This document shows positions 46,121 through 55,896 of a DNA stretch of 64,000 bases, one piece after another. Under the pieces are notes generated by a model. It did no database searches. It was not told the origin of the DNA and saw only the letters and a list, made by a program, of their open reading frames with translations. Location of the stretch: contig OX439133.1 of NCBI GenBank assembly GCA_949318235.1, positions 20,227,993-20,291,992 of the forward strand, given 5' to 3'. Origin of the DNA: Ecdyonurus torrentis. Its lineage: Eukaryota > Arthropoda > Insecta > Ephemeroptera > Heptageniidae. Position numbers and translations under genes: made by a program. How positions within the stretch are numbered: position 1 is the first letter of the stretch; the number at the start of each line of letters is the position of its first letter.

Positions 46121-46232
46121 ACGATTCACCAAAACCAACTTTTCTCTCATTTTCTCAAATTAAATGTTGTTGAGTTTAAACTATAGTGCGAGATATAGAA
46201 TTTACTTTTATATTCCTAAAACTTTTATTTTA

Positions 46233-46339
46233 AGGCGGTAAATCAGCTAGTGCGGGATTTGACTAACACGTTGTAAGGAATGAAAAATCTGAAATATTGA
46301 AGCGATACATTAGGATGAGGTATATTGTATAAGTTCAAA

Positions 46340-46437
<98 letters not shown>

Positions 46438-46618
46438 CACCATGCTAAATTTTAAATGATTATTTTTTTTAAAGTATTGGTCCTCTAACAAGTAAGTGCA
46501 CACGTAAATTTCAATAAATTTCTCTCTTATCTGAAGGTCACGGGTACTATAAATTTTATCATATTTAGAAATGGCATTATAAAGTTTGAAAGTTTCCTTT
46601 TTATATTTTGAGATACAA
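46233..46618 (-). mobile_element. TTAA-4 element, copy 4, with an AT array
   Basis: GGGATTTGACTAACACGTTG, GATACATTAGGATGAGGTAT and CACCATGCTAAATTTTAAAT, then TTTTGAGATACAA at the right, in reverse family order. An (AT)n/(TG)n array at 46342-46437 replaces the usual A-rich stretch. The right terminus (CCCTTAA) is cut off where the 188-bp hairpin starts. Confidence 0.7.
46342..46437. repeat. (AT)n with short (TG)n
   Basis: About 42 TA units followed by GTGTGTGTGTGT. The poly Tyr-Ile frame on the minus strand is its translation. Confidence 0.95.
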
Positions 46619-46806
46619 TGACTGCTTATGTTTACTCAAAATGCGGAAAAGGAAGTGGCTGGAAGAGGAAACCACGTGACGGTAAAAGTGGGAGAAAAGT
46701 TGGTGCCAGCAGCAAGCTAGCCTTGAGCTACCTCCCACTTTTACCGTCAGGTGGTTTCCTCTTCCGGCACTTCCTTTTCCGCATTTTGAGTAAACATAAG
46801 CAGTCA
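46619..46806. mobile_element. 188-bp hairpin MITE
   Basis: The ends TGACTGCTTATGTTTACTCA and TGAGTAAACATAAGCAGTCA are perfect inverted repeats. The arms continue through GCGGAAAAGGAAGTG and ACCACGTGACGGTAAAAGTGG. Two frames on opposite strands share the peptide [13 protein letters not shown] purely because of the palindrome. Confidence 0.85.
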
Positions 46807-47245
46807 ATAAACCATCTAAATACTACACTTCCACGAAAGTATGTGAAAATTCGCAAATTTTTACTTACAGATAAAATACATACAGTACATTTTTTTTGTT
46901 TCAAGTAGTTTAACTATATTGCTTATGTATATTTTTGCTATAAGTATTAAATTTTAAAAAACCTCCGTATAAAAATTATTAAATATTTTAATTTCAATAA
47001 ATAAAAATATTATTTATATTAACTATAATTTTTATACATAATATTTTTTAACAAAAAGATTTTATTATTTATTAATAATTAGTTATATTAAAAATAAAAT
47101 TTATATATTATTCTTTTAATACAACGTAATTTGCTTAATAATGAAGTATATATTTCAATATTATCATCGGATGGGTAAAGCCTGGGTAAAGCGATGTTTC
47201 AAATTAAACATTCATAATAAACGCATACATTTATAACTAATGGAA
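46807..47245. other. AT-rich DNA, nothing recognised
   Basis: No gene or repeat family recognised. Confidence 0.55.
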
Positions 47246-47474
47246 GTACAGTCGAAGACAAATAAAAGGTTACAATTTAAACGTGATCTATATTTGCGCG
47301 CTTCAAAACTTTATGTGAAAACGAGATTCTCGTGCCACTAGAGGCCACCACAATCGGTTACGTTTAGAGTTCTCTTTCAGGTGAGCTTCTTGGCTGCTTG
47401 GCTGGCAAGCTAGACAATCCTCGTGTTGCACGCTTACGCACTTTGCTCTCCAAACCTCCACATCATGCTCTCTC

Positions 47475-47512
<38 letters not shown>

Positions 47513-48132
47513 GTTGTGACAGCAGACAATATTAAATATATTTTCTACTCAAGCAAATGCATAGAATAAAAAAATTTCTTGAAAAAAAAAAATAGAAAGA
47601 AAGTTATTTCAATGAATATTTAAAATCATAATGAAATATATTCCTATTATATGTTTTATTTATTCATTAAATTTAATTATTTGTGTGTATATATGTTTAT
47701 TTATTTATACATTTGCTTGAAGTTTACAATATCAAGTTGATATTTAAGGTAAAGGCTATACCTAATAAATAGAAATTTATCCAGACTTATAAAATGTCCA
47801 AACATGTTCGTTATGAAATATGTAACTTGCTTGGCAGTGAGTTTGAGTTGGGTCTATATGTTTTATCTTTTTTTTTTTCGAATAGTAAAATAAAAATATA
47901 TAATATATATATTAACGAATGTAACGTATAAATGAGATATATATTTCATGATTTCTTAGAAATGTTCAATTAAATAAAAGAAAAAATCTAGGAGATTTAT
48001 TTATTTACTTTTTTTAAAAACTGATATTGCGCATTTGCTTGAGAAGAAAACGCGTGTTCAATATTGTCTGCTGTCACAACGGCAGAGAGAGAGAGAGAGA
48101 AAATGATGTGGAGGTGCGGAGAGCGACGTGCG

Positions 48133-48834
48133 TACACTGTTAATAATATCCAGGGTCGAAATACGGTCAAAATGCCGGTTATTTTTGGACGGTACGAATT
48201 GTTAGATTACGTACCGGTCCGTATTTTCAAAAACGGCAAAAGGAGGAACGCCAACTTTACGCCTCTTACCGTACAACAACGGCATCGCTCACAACGCTGC
48301 CTCTTGTAAATCTACGGGATTGGCATTTTTCCTCAGAACGGTGCGCAACGTAAATTTACGGGTTTAACCCGTTTTTTTAATAAATCTTTAAAATTTTAAT
48401 GTATAAGTTGTTACTTATGCACAGAGTTTTTACTCTTGTTAAAAATACCGCTTCTTGTGAGATTCGAACTCATCAACATTGGATTCAAAGACCAGTGCCT
48501 TAGCCGTTGGGCCATAGAGAAGAAGTATTATTCTCAGGTGTAAAAGTTATTATAAAGAGAATATCACTTGAATTTCCCCCTCCCTTATTTTCCCGTTAGA
48601 ATCGCGAACGATAAAATACACGGTAAAAATCCGTACAACATAATAACGGGGATGCACGTTTTATTTCGTTTCTAAAAACCCCGTTTTTTATCGTTTTTTA
48701 ACATGCGATTTTTTTTATTTACGGCAAGTTTCGTAACTGGAAAGAACGGCATGTGCCGTTTAATGGCGTTCTGCAATTTCTACCGTTTTATTTGGCTTTT
48801 TTAGCGTAATTTTACGGATCGTTTTAACAGTGTA
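48133..48834. mobile_element. 702-bp TIR element nested in an inverted-repeat arm
   Basis: The ends TACACTGTTAA and TTAACAGTGTA are inverted repeats. The subterminal zones are rich in ACGGT/CCGTA words (CCGTTTTTTATCG, CGTAAATTTACGGG). The uninterrupted left arm shows that the empty site reads GTGCGTAAGCG, so the insertion point is at the TA. Whether the duplication is TA is ambiguous by 2 bp. A tRNA-like sequence lies within. The 81-codon frame (48064-48309) spans arm and element, so it is not a gene. Confidence 0.8.
48451..48525 (-). pseudogene. tRNA-like sequence (Arg/Gln-like)
   Basis: On the minus strand it reads CTTCTTCTCTATGGCCCAAC, continuing GGCTAAGGCACTGG, with GAGTTCGAATCTC near the 3' end. 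TGGCCCAACGG fits box A (TRGYNNARNGG) and GTTCGAATC fits box B. The outer 6 of 7 positions pair (CTTCTT with AAGAAG). A loop CTTTGAA would place UUG as anticodon. The anticodon stem is imperfect and extra bases lie before box A, so this is a tRNA relic rather than a working gene. It has no CCA-like 3' extension. Confidence 0.5.
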
Positions 48835-49176
48835 TAAGCGTGCAACACGAGGATTGTCTAGCTTTCCAGCCAAGCAGCTCACCTGAAAGAGAATTCTCAA
48901 CGTAACCGATTGTGGTGGCCTCTAGTGGCACGAGAATCTCGTTTTCACATAAAATTTTGAAGCGCGCAAATATAGATCACGTTTAAATTGTAACCTTTTA
49001 TTTGTCTTCGACTGTACATTAAAATAAGTGATAGATAAACAATTAATGCATAAACTTTCATAGAGATTTCTAAGAGGAATAAAACTAATCTTAATTACAG
49101 AAAAAATATTTGTTGGTTCACATTAAAAATAAATTACGAAAGTGTAATAATTCAGTCTTATATAAGCACCAATCTA

Positions 49177-49636
49177 AATGAGGAAGGTAAATTGAAATTT
49201 TTTTGTTGAGTTTATGATATTTTTGGAAAGAGCTTTAAAAATTTTTAAGGCGATATTTTTTCTTAGGACGATTGGAGCATGCAAAGTATTTTTAATTAAT
49301 TTTTGAAAATCGGCCTAGAAAGCCTGTGACGTCATCAGTCTACTTTTTTCTCGGCAAATACTAATTGTTCGAGGTTCAGTAACCAGTTTAATGAAATCAG
49401 CTTGTCCTGAGGATTTAAAAAAACTGGCTACCGAACCTTCTACGGTCAATACTTTCCGAAATAAATGCCCAATTGATGATGTCACAGGCTTTTTAACTCG
49501 ATTTTCAAAAATTAATTAAAAATACTTCCCATGCTCCAATCGTTCTAAGAAAAAATAAAGCCTCAAAATTTTTTAATGCTCTTTTCAAAAATGTCATTAA
49601 AAGTGGGGTTTTAAAAAAAATTCCCCTTCCTCATTT
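49177..49636. mobile_element. 460-bp palindromic element
   Basis: The left arm starts AAATGAGGAAGG and the right arm ends CCTTCCTCATTT. The arms share TTTTTGAAAATCG and its inverse, and GAGCATGCAAAGTATTTTTA with its inverse. Arms are about 165 bp; the central 130 bp has imperfect pairing. TGACGTCA is at 49327. Related to 40120-40515. Confidence 0.75.
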
Positions 49637-49729
49637 CAATATTTTTTTTTCACCAATGCCATTGACACAGGTAATTCACAGTTACATTAATTTATAATAA
49701 AAAGCACAATTCAAACAGTATTAACGACG

Positions 49730-49960
49730 TGAACGAGCCCCAGTAAAAGGAACGAGGTAAAAAAATTTCTCAAAGTTGACTCCAAATGAGGGTCTGGGTA
49801 CCGCTATTTAATTAAGGAGGTGTAAATGGCAGCACAGTGAAACTTTCATAAGAAAAAGTTGCCATATTGGATAACAGCTGATGCTTTCCTATCTAAATAT
49901 ACCGTGCTGCCATCTACGCTCTCCTACCTCCTTTTAGCTCACTCGTTGTTGAGATTACCA
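49730..49960. mobile_element. Short TIR-like element
   Basis: The arms GGAGGTGTAAATGGCAGCAC (49816) and GTGCTGCCATCTACGCTCTC, then CTACCTCC (to about 49933), are imperfect complements. Outer sequences such as AACGAGCC and GCTCACTCGTT are also inversely related. One copy only. Confidence 0.5.
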
Positions 49961-50521
49961 TAGTGAACTGTAGAAACAATTCTAATTTTCTTTACAAAAA
50001 TTAACTAGCGTTAAATGTTACTATTATCTTATAAATAACATCAAGAAAATAAGGGGTAAACATATGGAAATTTTAAATAAGTCCTTTCTATAACCTTTAA
50101 TTTTAAACAAGTTACAGATTATCTAACGTATTTAATAAGATATATCTTTCAAAAAAAAAAAAAAAAAAAAAATACAGTAAGAACCTAAATTGTTTTTTTA
50201 ACATTTTTTTTTTTTTTTTATTATAATTTTTTTCTTTTTTTTTTTTTTATATAGCATTAACCAGCAATCATTTTTATCTAAACTCGAAACTACTTAATAG
50301 AATTACTTACACTAAATTATTGTATTATTTTTGAGAAAATAGTAATAAGTAGTAATTATTATTTTTAACTCAAAGCTATTTAATATAATAATAACTTACT
50401 ATGTACTAATTATTTATCACTTTAAAAGCCAAATTTGATCAATTAATTACATAATTATAGAGTGTGTTAATTATAATGGTAAATCTGTATTTCAATCTAC
50501 TATTATAATGTGTGTCATAAT
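49961..50521. other. AT-rich DNA, nothing recognised
   Basis: Poly-A at 50153-50172 and poly-T at 50205-50219. No gene recognised. Confidence 0.55.
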
Positions 50522-50783
50522 CAGGGTCGTGAGCTCCTGTGTTATTGCCCTATACTAAAAACGAACCCTTGTTGATGTACTTCCAATTTTCACCGCAACA
50601 ATCAACATGTAAAATGTAAGTGGCGCTGTAGTCTGTGTGTGAATTTTAAAATTCACACGCAGACTACAGCGCCACTTTTATACGTAATTTTGTATTCTTG
50701 CATTGTTGCGGCGAAAATTTGAATTATATCATTAAGGGATCGTTTTTTCAACAATAGCTTCCTATCCTGTTTATATATCCATG
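50522..50783 (-). mobile_element. 262-bp non-autonomous hAT-like element, twin copy 2
   Basis: On the plus strand it starts CAGGGTCGTGAGCTCCTG and ends GTTTATATATCCATG, inverted relative to copy 1. GTCATAAT is directly repeated at 50514-50521 and 50784-50791. It has the same length and central palindrome as copy 1, with only a few visible base differences. Confidence 0.85.
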
Positions 50784-51337
50784 GTCATAATCATTATATT
50801 TTATACAATCATTAAATTTAAGAATCTCAATCAAATGTGGTTTTAATATTTGGATAGATAAAAAAGAAAAATTAATTTATTATAATATTTATTATTTACA
50901 TTTTCTTATTTATTTATTTTTTGTTATTATTATTATTTTGTATTTATATTTTTCTAATGTTGACTTTTTTGTCTGTTTTATTTGTAATAATACTTTGTTA
51001 CTTTTTAATATTATTTAATGTATAATTTAATAAATAATTAGTGTATGCTCAAATTTGTTTAGAATGAATCAAAACTTAATTTTTTTGCAGTTAAATACAA
51101 AGCATTGTAAAATAGGTATTATTATTTCGTGTAGATAAACATATAATAAGATAAATGGGTGATTTAAGAAGTTTAGTATTAATAGTAGAAAACTGATATC
51201 ACGGTGGGTAACTTTTTCCAATGCACAAAAGTAATACTTTTAAAGTATAAAATAGTGAATGTACGTTATTTTTAAAAACATAAAAAAAAAATGAATTCAA
51301 AAATTAGATTTTCACGTATGAATCGATTCATGATAAT

Positions 51338-51376
<39 letters not shown>

Positions 51377-51786
51377 TTATGTAGTAAAATTAACCTTTTT
51401 ATTTTTCTCAGCATCATTTTAATGAGGAAGTTCAGGGTTTACAACATAGCTTCTTCAATGTTAGATAATGAGAAGAACTGTTCAAACCCCCACATACCAT
51501 TACCCAAAGCCCTTCCGTAGCACCTCAAACTCGTAATCATCCTGCAAGATAAGCAACCCTTCCCATATCTTTTACATCATACAGTAGATACGACTTTACT
51601 ATAAACAAAGTTGTAGCGTGTTGCATATCTCGTAGAATGAGTGCATGTTTGCGGGGCTACGGAATGTCTTTGGGGCATCATATATGAGTCAATGAACAGT
51701 CCATCAAATAATGTAACATTGAGGAAGCCATGTTTTTCATCCTGAACTTTCTCTTTAAAGGATTAGGGTATAAATTTGGATTTACA

Positions 51787-51900
51787 ATCATGTTGTTTGT
51801 AAAGCCTTCCTAACCATTTTTAAAAAATGTGCATTACATTTGAATAGCTATAGGTGATCGTTATTTTAGTGGCAGAAAACATCGTTTACGATCAGTATTA
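51787..51900. mobile_element. Degraded H6 hairpin, copy 3
   Basis: ATGTTGTTTGTAAAGCCTT, TAGGTGATCGTTATTTTAGTG and CATCGTTTACGATCAG follow the order of the 56042-56166 copy, but with many changes. Confidence 0.45.
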
Positions 51901-51986
51901 AATGTAAACCTCGCCTTTAAAAAAAAAAAAAATTGAATTTTCCTGCATGCTTTTTTTTTTTTAATTTTTTTTTAATAATAAAGACG

Positions 51987-52054
<68 letters not shown>
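51987..52054. repeat. (ATTT)n microsatellite, about 17 units
   Basis: A perfect tetranucleotide array. Confidence 0.95.
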
Positions 52055-52648
52055 TGATTGATTTATGTATATGTGTTTATTATTTATTTAATTGTTTAAC
52101 AAACTTCAAATTTTTTTAATTATAATTATTACACTTCGAAAAATAAAAAAAAACTTGATGAAAACATATAAAAACACTTGAAAATGTAACTTCTTATATA
52201 TATGTGATAAAATTTTCAATATATAATTTGAAACATAAACAAAACATACGAAAAAGTTTTATATTATATAATATTATAGTGAACAAAGTGGAATAACTTG
52301 TGAAAATAAATTGAATTTCAAACAGAAATCTGATATTATAATATAAAGAGACAGATGGAAATTTTCGTATAAATTGTAAAGTAGAAAAAAAAGAACAAGA
52401 AAAATATATATAGTCAGATTTAAATCACTTTGTAAAATATCAGGATGATGTAATTTTATTCCAAATACACTGAAAAAACATACTTCTGCCGAATTTAATA
52501 ATATATTAAAGGCATAGAACAACTTTGAACAAAAACTTGTCTAATGACAGATAATATCCTAACATGCCTTTAAAATCAACGTTGATTTATCCGGAGTCAT
52601 TGATTTCTAAATTATTATTTTGATTACTATACATATTGTGGATGCATA

Positions 52649-53140
52649 TAATAAAGGAACACCTGTTTTCAGGCTGACTCTAAGCGTGTTCGTTCCATAG
52701 AGTTATAATAGATAGAGAGGTGAGGGCACAAAGCGCTGCGGTTCTAGCTCTTCGTTGCACTTACCGCCATCGTGTAGCTAAATCAGAATGTGTTCGCTAA
52801 ATCACTCTTCAGCCACCTGCGCAAAAACGAGTTTCTCACCTTACTCTGCTTCTGCGCATATTATTTTTCGAACGGGCCAGCTGCTTACCACAAATGACCA
52901 CTTGGAGCAGCACTGAAAAGAGCTCAACCTTTATGCGTGTCTTTGTGAGAACATCTTCTTTGGAGGCACAGAGCTCTTAATGTTAATACCATAGGGCTTA
53001 CCTCTCTATCTATATAACCTCTTTGGTTCATTCACATCCGCTTTCGTTTTGACGTACTACGCATGTGTAGTAAGTCAAGACGGAAGTGGATGTGACAGAA
53101 ATCGCTTAAAGCCAGCCTCAAAATAGTTGTTCCTTTATTA
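52649..53140. mobile_element. Palindromic element R4, copy 3, with nested insert
   Basis: The left end TAATAAAGGAACACCTGTTT and right end AAATAGTTGTTCCTTTATTA are inverted repeats. The right arm TTCACATCCGCTTTCG plus the TACTACGCATGTGTAGTA core is intact. The left arm is interrupted after GACTCTAAGCGTG by a 332-bp insert. Confidence 0.8.
52695..53026. mobile_element. 332-bp TIR element nested in R4
   Basis: The left end CCATAGAGTTATAATAGATA with GAGAGGT and the right end ACCTCTCTATCTATATAACC with TCTTTGG are inverted repeats. TTCGTT precedes and TTCATT follows, a possible 6-bp duplication with one mismatch. The interior is GC-richer and unrelated to other repeats here. No frame. Confidence 0.65.
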
Positions 53141-53175
53141 GTCAATGACGTCACAACAAGTCCGCACGCTTGGAC

Positions 53176-53395
53176 AATGGAGGTTATCGGTTTAGCGCGC
53201 GGGGAGACGCGGGGAAAGCTAATGGTCCCCTAATTTAACATTCTACTTATGGGGAAAAACATGTTTTTTTGCGATTTTTGAGAAAACTACTCCACCGATT
53301 TCGGAGAAATTTAAATGAGAAATACTTTTACGTGTTTTAAGCTATAGTCATTTTAAGCATTTATTTTAAACCGATAACCTCCATTCTACACAATT
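53176..53395. mobile_element. R8 TIR element, complete 220-bp copy
   Basis: AATGGAGGTTATCGGTTTA and TAAACCGATAACCTCCATT are perfect 19-bp inverted ends. The interior has GCGCGCGGGGAGACGCGGGG and AACTACTCCACCGATTTCGG. Other copies: 24870, 29368, 38090 and 39387. No coding capacity. Confidence 0.85.
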
Positions 53396-54095
53396 CTACG
53401 ATGACTTATTATTATTTTTTTTTTATTATAATTTTTTTTCATCAACAATTTTTTTTTATAATAAAAAAGTTTAAAAAAAAAAGTCCTCATATAGAGTATA
53501 CTTAACTATACAGTTAACACAAAATTTTTGCTCTGTACGGTCTATTAGATATTGAAGTGGAAATCAAAGAGAAATAAAACAGAAAAAAAAAATAAAATAA
53601 AGTAGAAATTTGAACTATAGCTTGCTCCAATCTCAAAGCTAAACTGCTTATAAAATTTCAAGCACTGTGCTAAAAAATAAAAAATAAAAAAAAAATGGCA
53701 ATGGAAATTCAATAATTTAAGGCTAAAAAAACTACGATAAAAATTTCAGCCTCTTTTGCGAGCGTTTTGTTACGTTTTCAATAGAAAATATTACGAGCCG
53801 TATGAATACTAAAGTTTCTTTAATCTGAGTATATAAATCTTGTATCGTTTGATTTTCTAACCGAGTGCTTCTGAATGTGTTTGACAAGCTAGGGTGATTT
53901 ATGTCTAACATGTGTTTTATGTTGCGTTACCATTGCGTGTGTCATGTCATGATTATGTTATTAATATTTAGTTATTATGTTCTGTATTGATTATTTGATA
54001 AGAAATAATGATAATTATAGTAGAGCAAGTTATTTTGTATTGGTTATACACTAGTATAAATGAAAATACATTACACTAAAATCGATGAACTGTTA
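53396..54095. other. AT-rich DNA, nothing recognised
   Basis: Includes imperfect AT palindromes near 53410-53480. No gene recognised. Confidence 0.5.
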
Positions 54096-54096
54096 A

Positions 54097-54228
54097 GGGC
54101 AGGACAGCGGTCGTTTCTTATCGCAATTCTTATCCTACCCCTGCGATAGCGTCCATAAAGTTAGCATTGTCCAAGCTCTTATCGCTGCGCTAAGAAAAGG
54201 GGATAAGAATGACGGCTGTCCTAGGCTT
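54097..54228. mobile_element. R9 short TIR element, copy 1
   Basis: AGGACAGCGGTCGTTTCTTA at the left and GACGGCTGTCCTAGGC at the right are inverted. GATAGCGTCCATAAAGTTAG lies in the middle. The same sequence, reversed, is at 60812-60945. Confidence 0.75.
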
Positions 54229-54290
54229 TATAGATTTTTAGTGAAATTCTCAAGGTGAATTGTCTTAGGTATGTAATAATATTAGCAAAA

Positions 54291-54292
<2 letters not shown>

Positions 54293-54321
<29 letters not shown>
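54293..54321 (+). repeat. (GA)n microsatellite
   Basis: About 14 GA units, separated from the next array by GTAAAGTAAA. Confidence 0.9.
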
Positions 54322-54329
54322 TAAAGTAA

Positions 54330-54509
54330 AATGAATGAATGAATGAATGAATGAATGAATGAATGAATGAATGAATGAATGAATGAATGAATGAATGAAT
54401 GAATGAATGAATGAATGAATGAATGAATGAATGAATGAATGAATGAATGAATGAATGAATGAATGAATGAATGAATGAATGAATGAATGAATGAATGAAT
54501 GAATGAATG
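54330..54509 (+). repeat. (AATG)n microsatellite, about 45 units
   Basis: A perfect tetranucleotide array of about 180 bp. The poly Phe-Ile-His-Ser frame on the minus strand is its translation. Confidence 0.97.
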
Positions 54510-54720
54510 GAATAAACATAAAACGTGGCTAATAATGAACTACACTGTACTTGAAGAATTATTTTAAATATCTTTATATTTTACCACTAATTGAACTAAA
54601 AACAAACAAACATCAGATACAATATAGATTTAAAAAGGAAAGATTTTAAGAAAAATAATTGGTATTTCACAAGGTGAACTTAAGCAATTATTTTCTTATA
54701 TGAGAATGTCTGGAATTGAT

Positions 54721-54752
<32 letters not shown>

Positions 54753-55019
54753 TTTTTTTTTTTTTTAGATCAATTTTTCAATGTGAAACCCTTTTTCAAC
54801 AAATAATCAGCTATCAATCAAAGTATACCGTAGACTCCGTAAAGTTGTTGTTTTTTTTTTTTTTTTAGTTTTAACAAAATGTAGTAATATCAATGCTATA
54901 TTTTATTCTCAGACAAAACAAAATCAGATTTTTATTATTATTAATATTATTATTACCATTTTTTAAATAGCATGTATTAAGAGGCAATTTCATTGCTGTA
55001 CATTTTAAATGCTTTTTTT
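54510..55019. other. AT-rich DNA with poly-T tracts
   Basis: (TTC)n then poly-T at 54725-54766, and poly-T at 54850-54867. No gene recognised. Confidence 0.55.
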
Positions 55020-55094
55020 TTTTTTAAATATTATTATTTATTTATTAAACACCAAGGTGTACTTATACATATTTATATACATTTTTATATAGGT
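55020..55094 (-). repeat. 3' end of the minus-strand LINE fragment
   Basis: After the stop, the minus strand reads TACACCTTGGTGTTTAATAA then ATAAATAATAATATTTA. A short untranslated region with a TAA-rich tail is typical for such LINEs. Confidence 0.55.
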
Positions 55095-55685
55095 CTACAT
55101 TTTTGCATATTGACTTAATGATAGGGTCCGAGATGGACAATGAAGTAAGTGGTACCTAGTACATAGGCCACTACATAATACACATACACATTTATCATTA
55201 CACTCGTGAAATTCTTTAATTTGACAGATTACATGGTGGAAACCATGCACCGCATAACGGGTAAAAACATGCCTGTCTGTACAGTTTGGGCCTTTCCACC
55301 CATTAATATTATTAATATTAAATGCAGGGGTATTATAGAAGGCCAGGCTGATATCTTCAGTTTTACTTAGTCTATCCTTAACAAATTCAATGTAATTATC
55401 TGTTTTTAACAATTTAAATTTCACTTGTAGTTCCGTTACAAATAACTCCTCCCCTGCTAGCTCGTAAACCAGCCTTGACGACGTAAATTTTGACAAGCAA
55501 AGTATCCGTTTTAAGTACCGAGACTTAACAGATTCTAGATTTTTGAAGTCTGTTATAGACATAAATGACCAGAAAATTTCAATGCAGTACGAAGCAACTG
55601 GAGAGATTTTCAGGTGAAACAGTTTAATAGCTGTTTCCAAAGATAACGAATTTAGATTTGAGATAGCGAATGAAGATGACTTTTT
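55095..55685 (-). pseudogene. C-terminal part of a LINE ORF2 (post-polymerase domain)
   Basis: Minus-strand frame open from about 55685 to a stop at 55095-55097; the first ATG-like start is not meaningful. It reads FHLKISPVASYCIEIFW, then LESVKSRYLKRILCLSKFT and SRLVYELAGEELFVTELQ. It ends with a Cys/His cluster, HGFHHVICQIKEFHECNDKC then CVLCSGLCTRYHLLHC. From memory, this is the tail of a LINE reverse-transcriptase protein common in arthropods and other invertebrates (KVKARFLKRVLGVSK...SRLVYEL, then a CxxC zinc-binding end). The polymerase domain is missing. About 195 codons survive without a stop, so the copy is not very old. Confidence 0.75.
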
Positions 55686-55734
55686 AAAAAGACTTTATAA
55701 ATTAAGAGTTTATATTTAATTTGCTCGTATCTGA

Positions 55735-55865
55735 AAGTTAATAGTAACTTCTTTTTTTTTCCGAAACCGTGACAATCGTATAAAGCTAAAATATTAACAT
55801 AGGCTCTTATGAGACTATAACTTCAAAAAATCTTAATTTAAAATCCAGCATGATAACACCCTAAT

Positions 55866-55896
<31 letters not shown>

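Larger units (their letters stand above)
47246..49017. mobile_element. Long inverted-repeat element invaded by a TIR element
   Basis: The left arm of about 290 bp starts GTACAGTCGAAGACAAATAA. It contains CGAGATTCTCGTGCCACTAG and GTGTTGCACGCTTACG, a (CT)n run at 47468-47508 and CTGCTGTCACAACGGCAG in inverse. The right arm mirrors it but is split, 48020-48132 plus 48835-49017. Without the inserted 702 bp the element is about 1.07 kb with a loop of about 500 bp. No transposase frame. Flanking duplications are not clear. Confidence 0.8.
50792..52505. other. AT-rich DNA with simple repeats and one degraded hairpin
   Basis: Poly-T at 51340-51370. GC-elevated unassigned sequence at 51420-51770, including CTTCCTCAATGTTACATTAT-type words in inverse at 51450 and 51720 that suggest a decayed palindrome. 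(ATTT)n at 51987-52054. Confidence 0.5.
52506..53175 (+). mobile_element. TTAA-2 element, copy 4, disrupted by nested insertions
   Basis: TTAAAGGCATAGAACAAC...TTGAACAAAAACTTGTC begins the element, and AAATCAACGTTGATTTATCC follows. At about 52649 it is interrupted by R4. AATGACGTCACAACAAGTCC with GCACGC after R4 (53144-53172) looks like the next part of the TTAA-2 left arm. It is then cut off by R8 at 53176. The right arm was not found. Confidence 0.6.

Noticed and set aside
46601..46908. Two frames on opposite strands starting with the same peptide
   Set aside because: The shared start is produced by the 188-bp palindrome, so it is not evidence for duplicated genes.
48064..48309. 81-codon frame with basic composition
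   Set aside because: It crosses the border between an inverted-repeat arm and an inserted TIR element, so it cannot be an ancestral gene.
54265..54519. 84-codon frame with Phe-Ile-His-Ser repeats
   Set aside because: Translation of the (AATG)n array, not a repeat protein.
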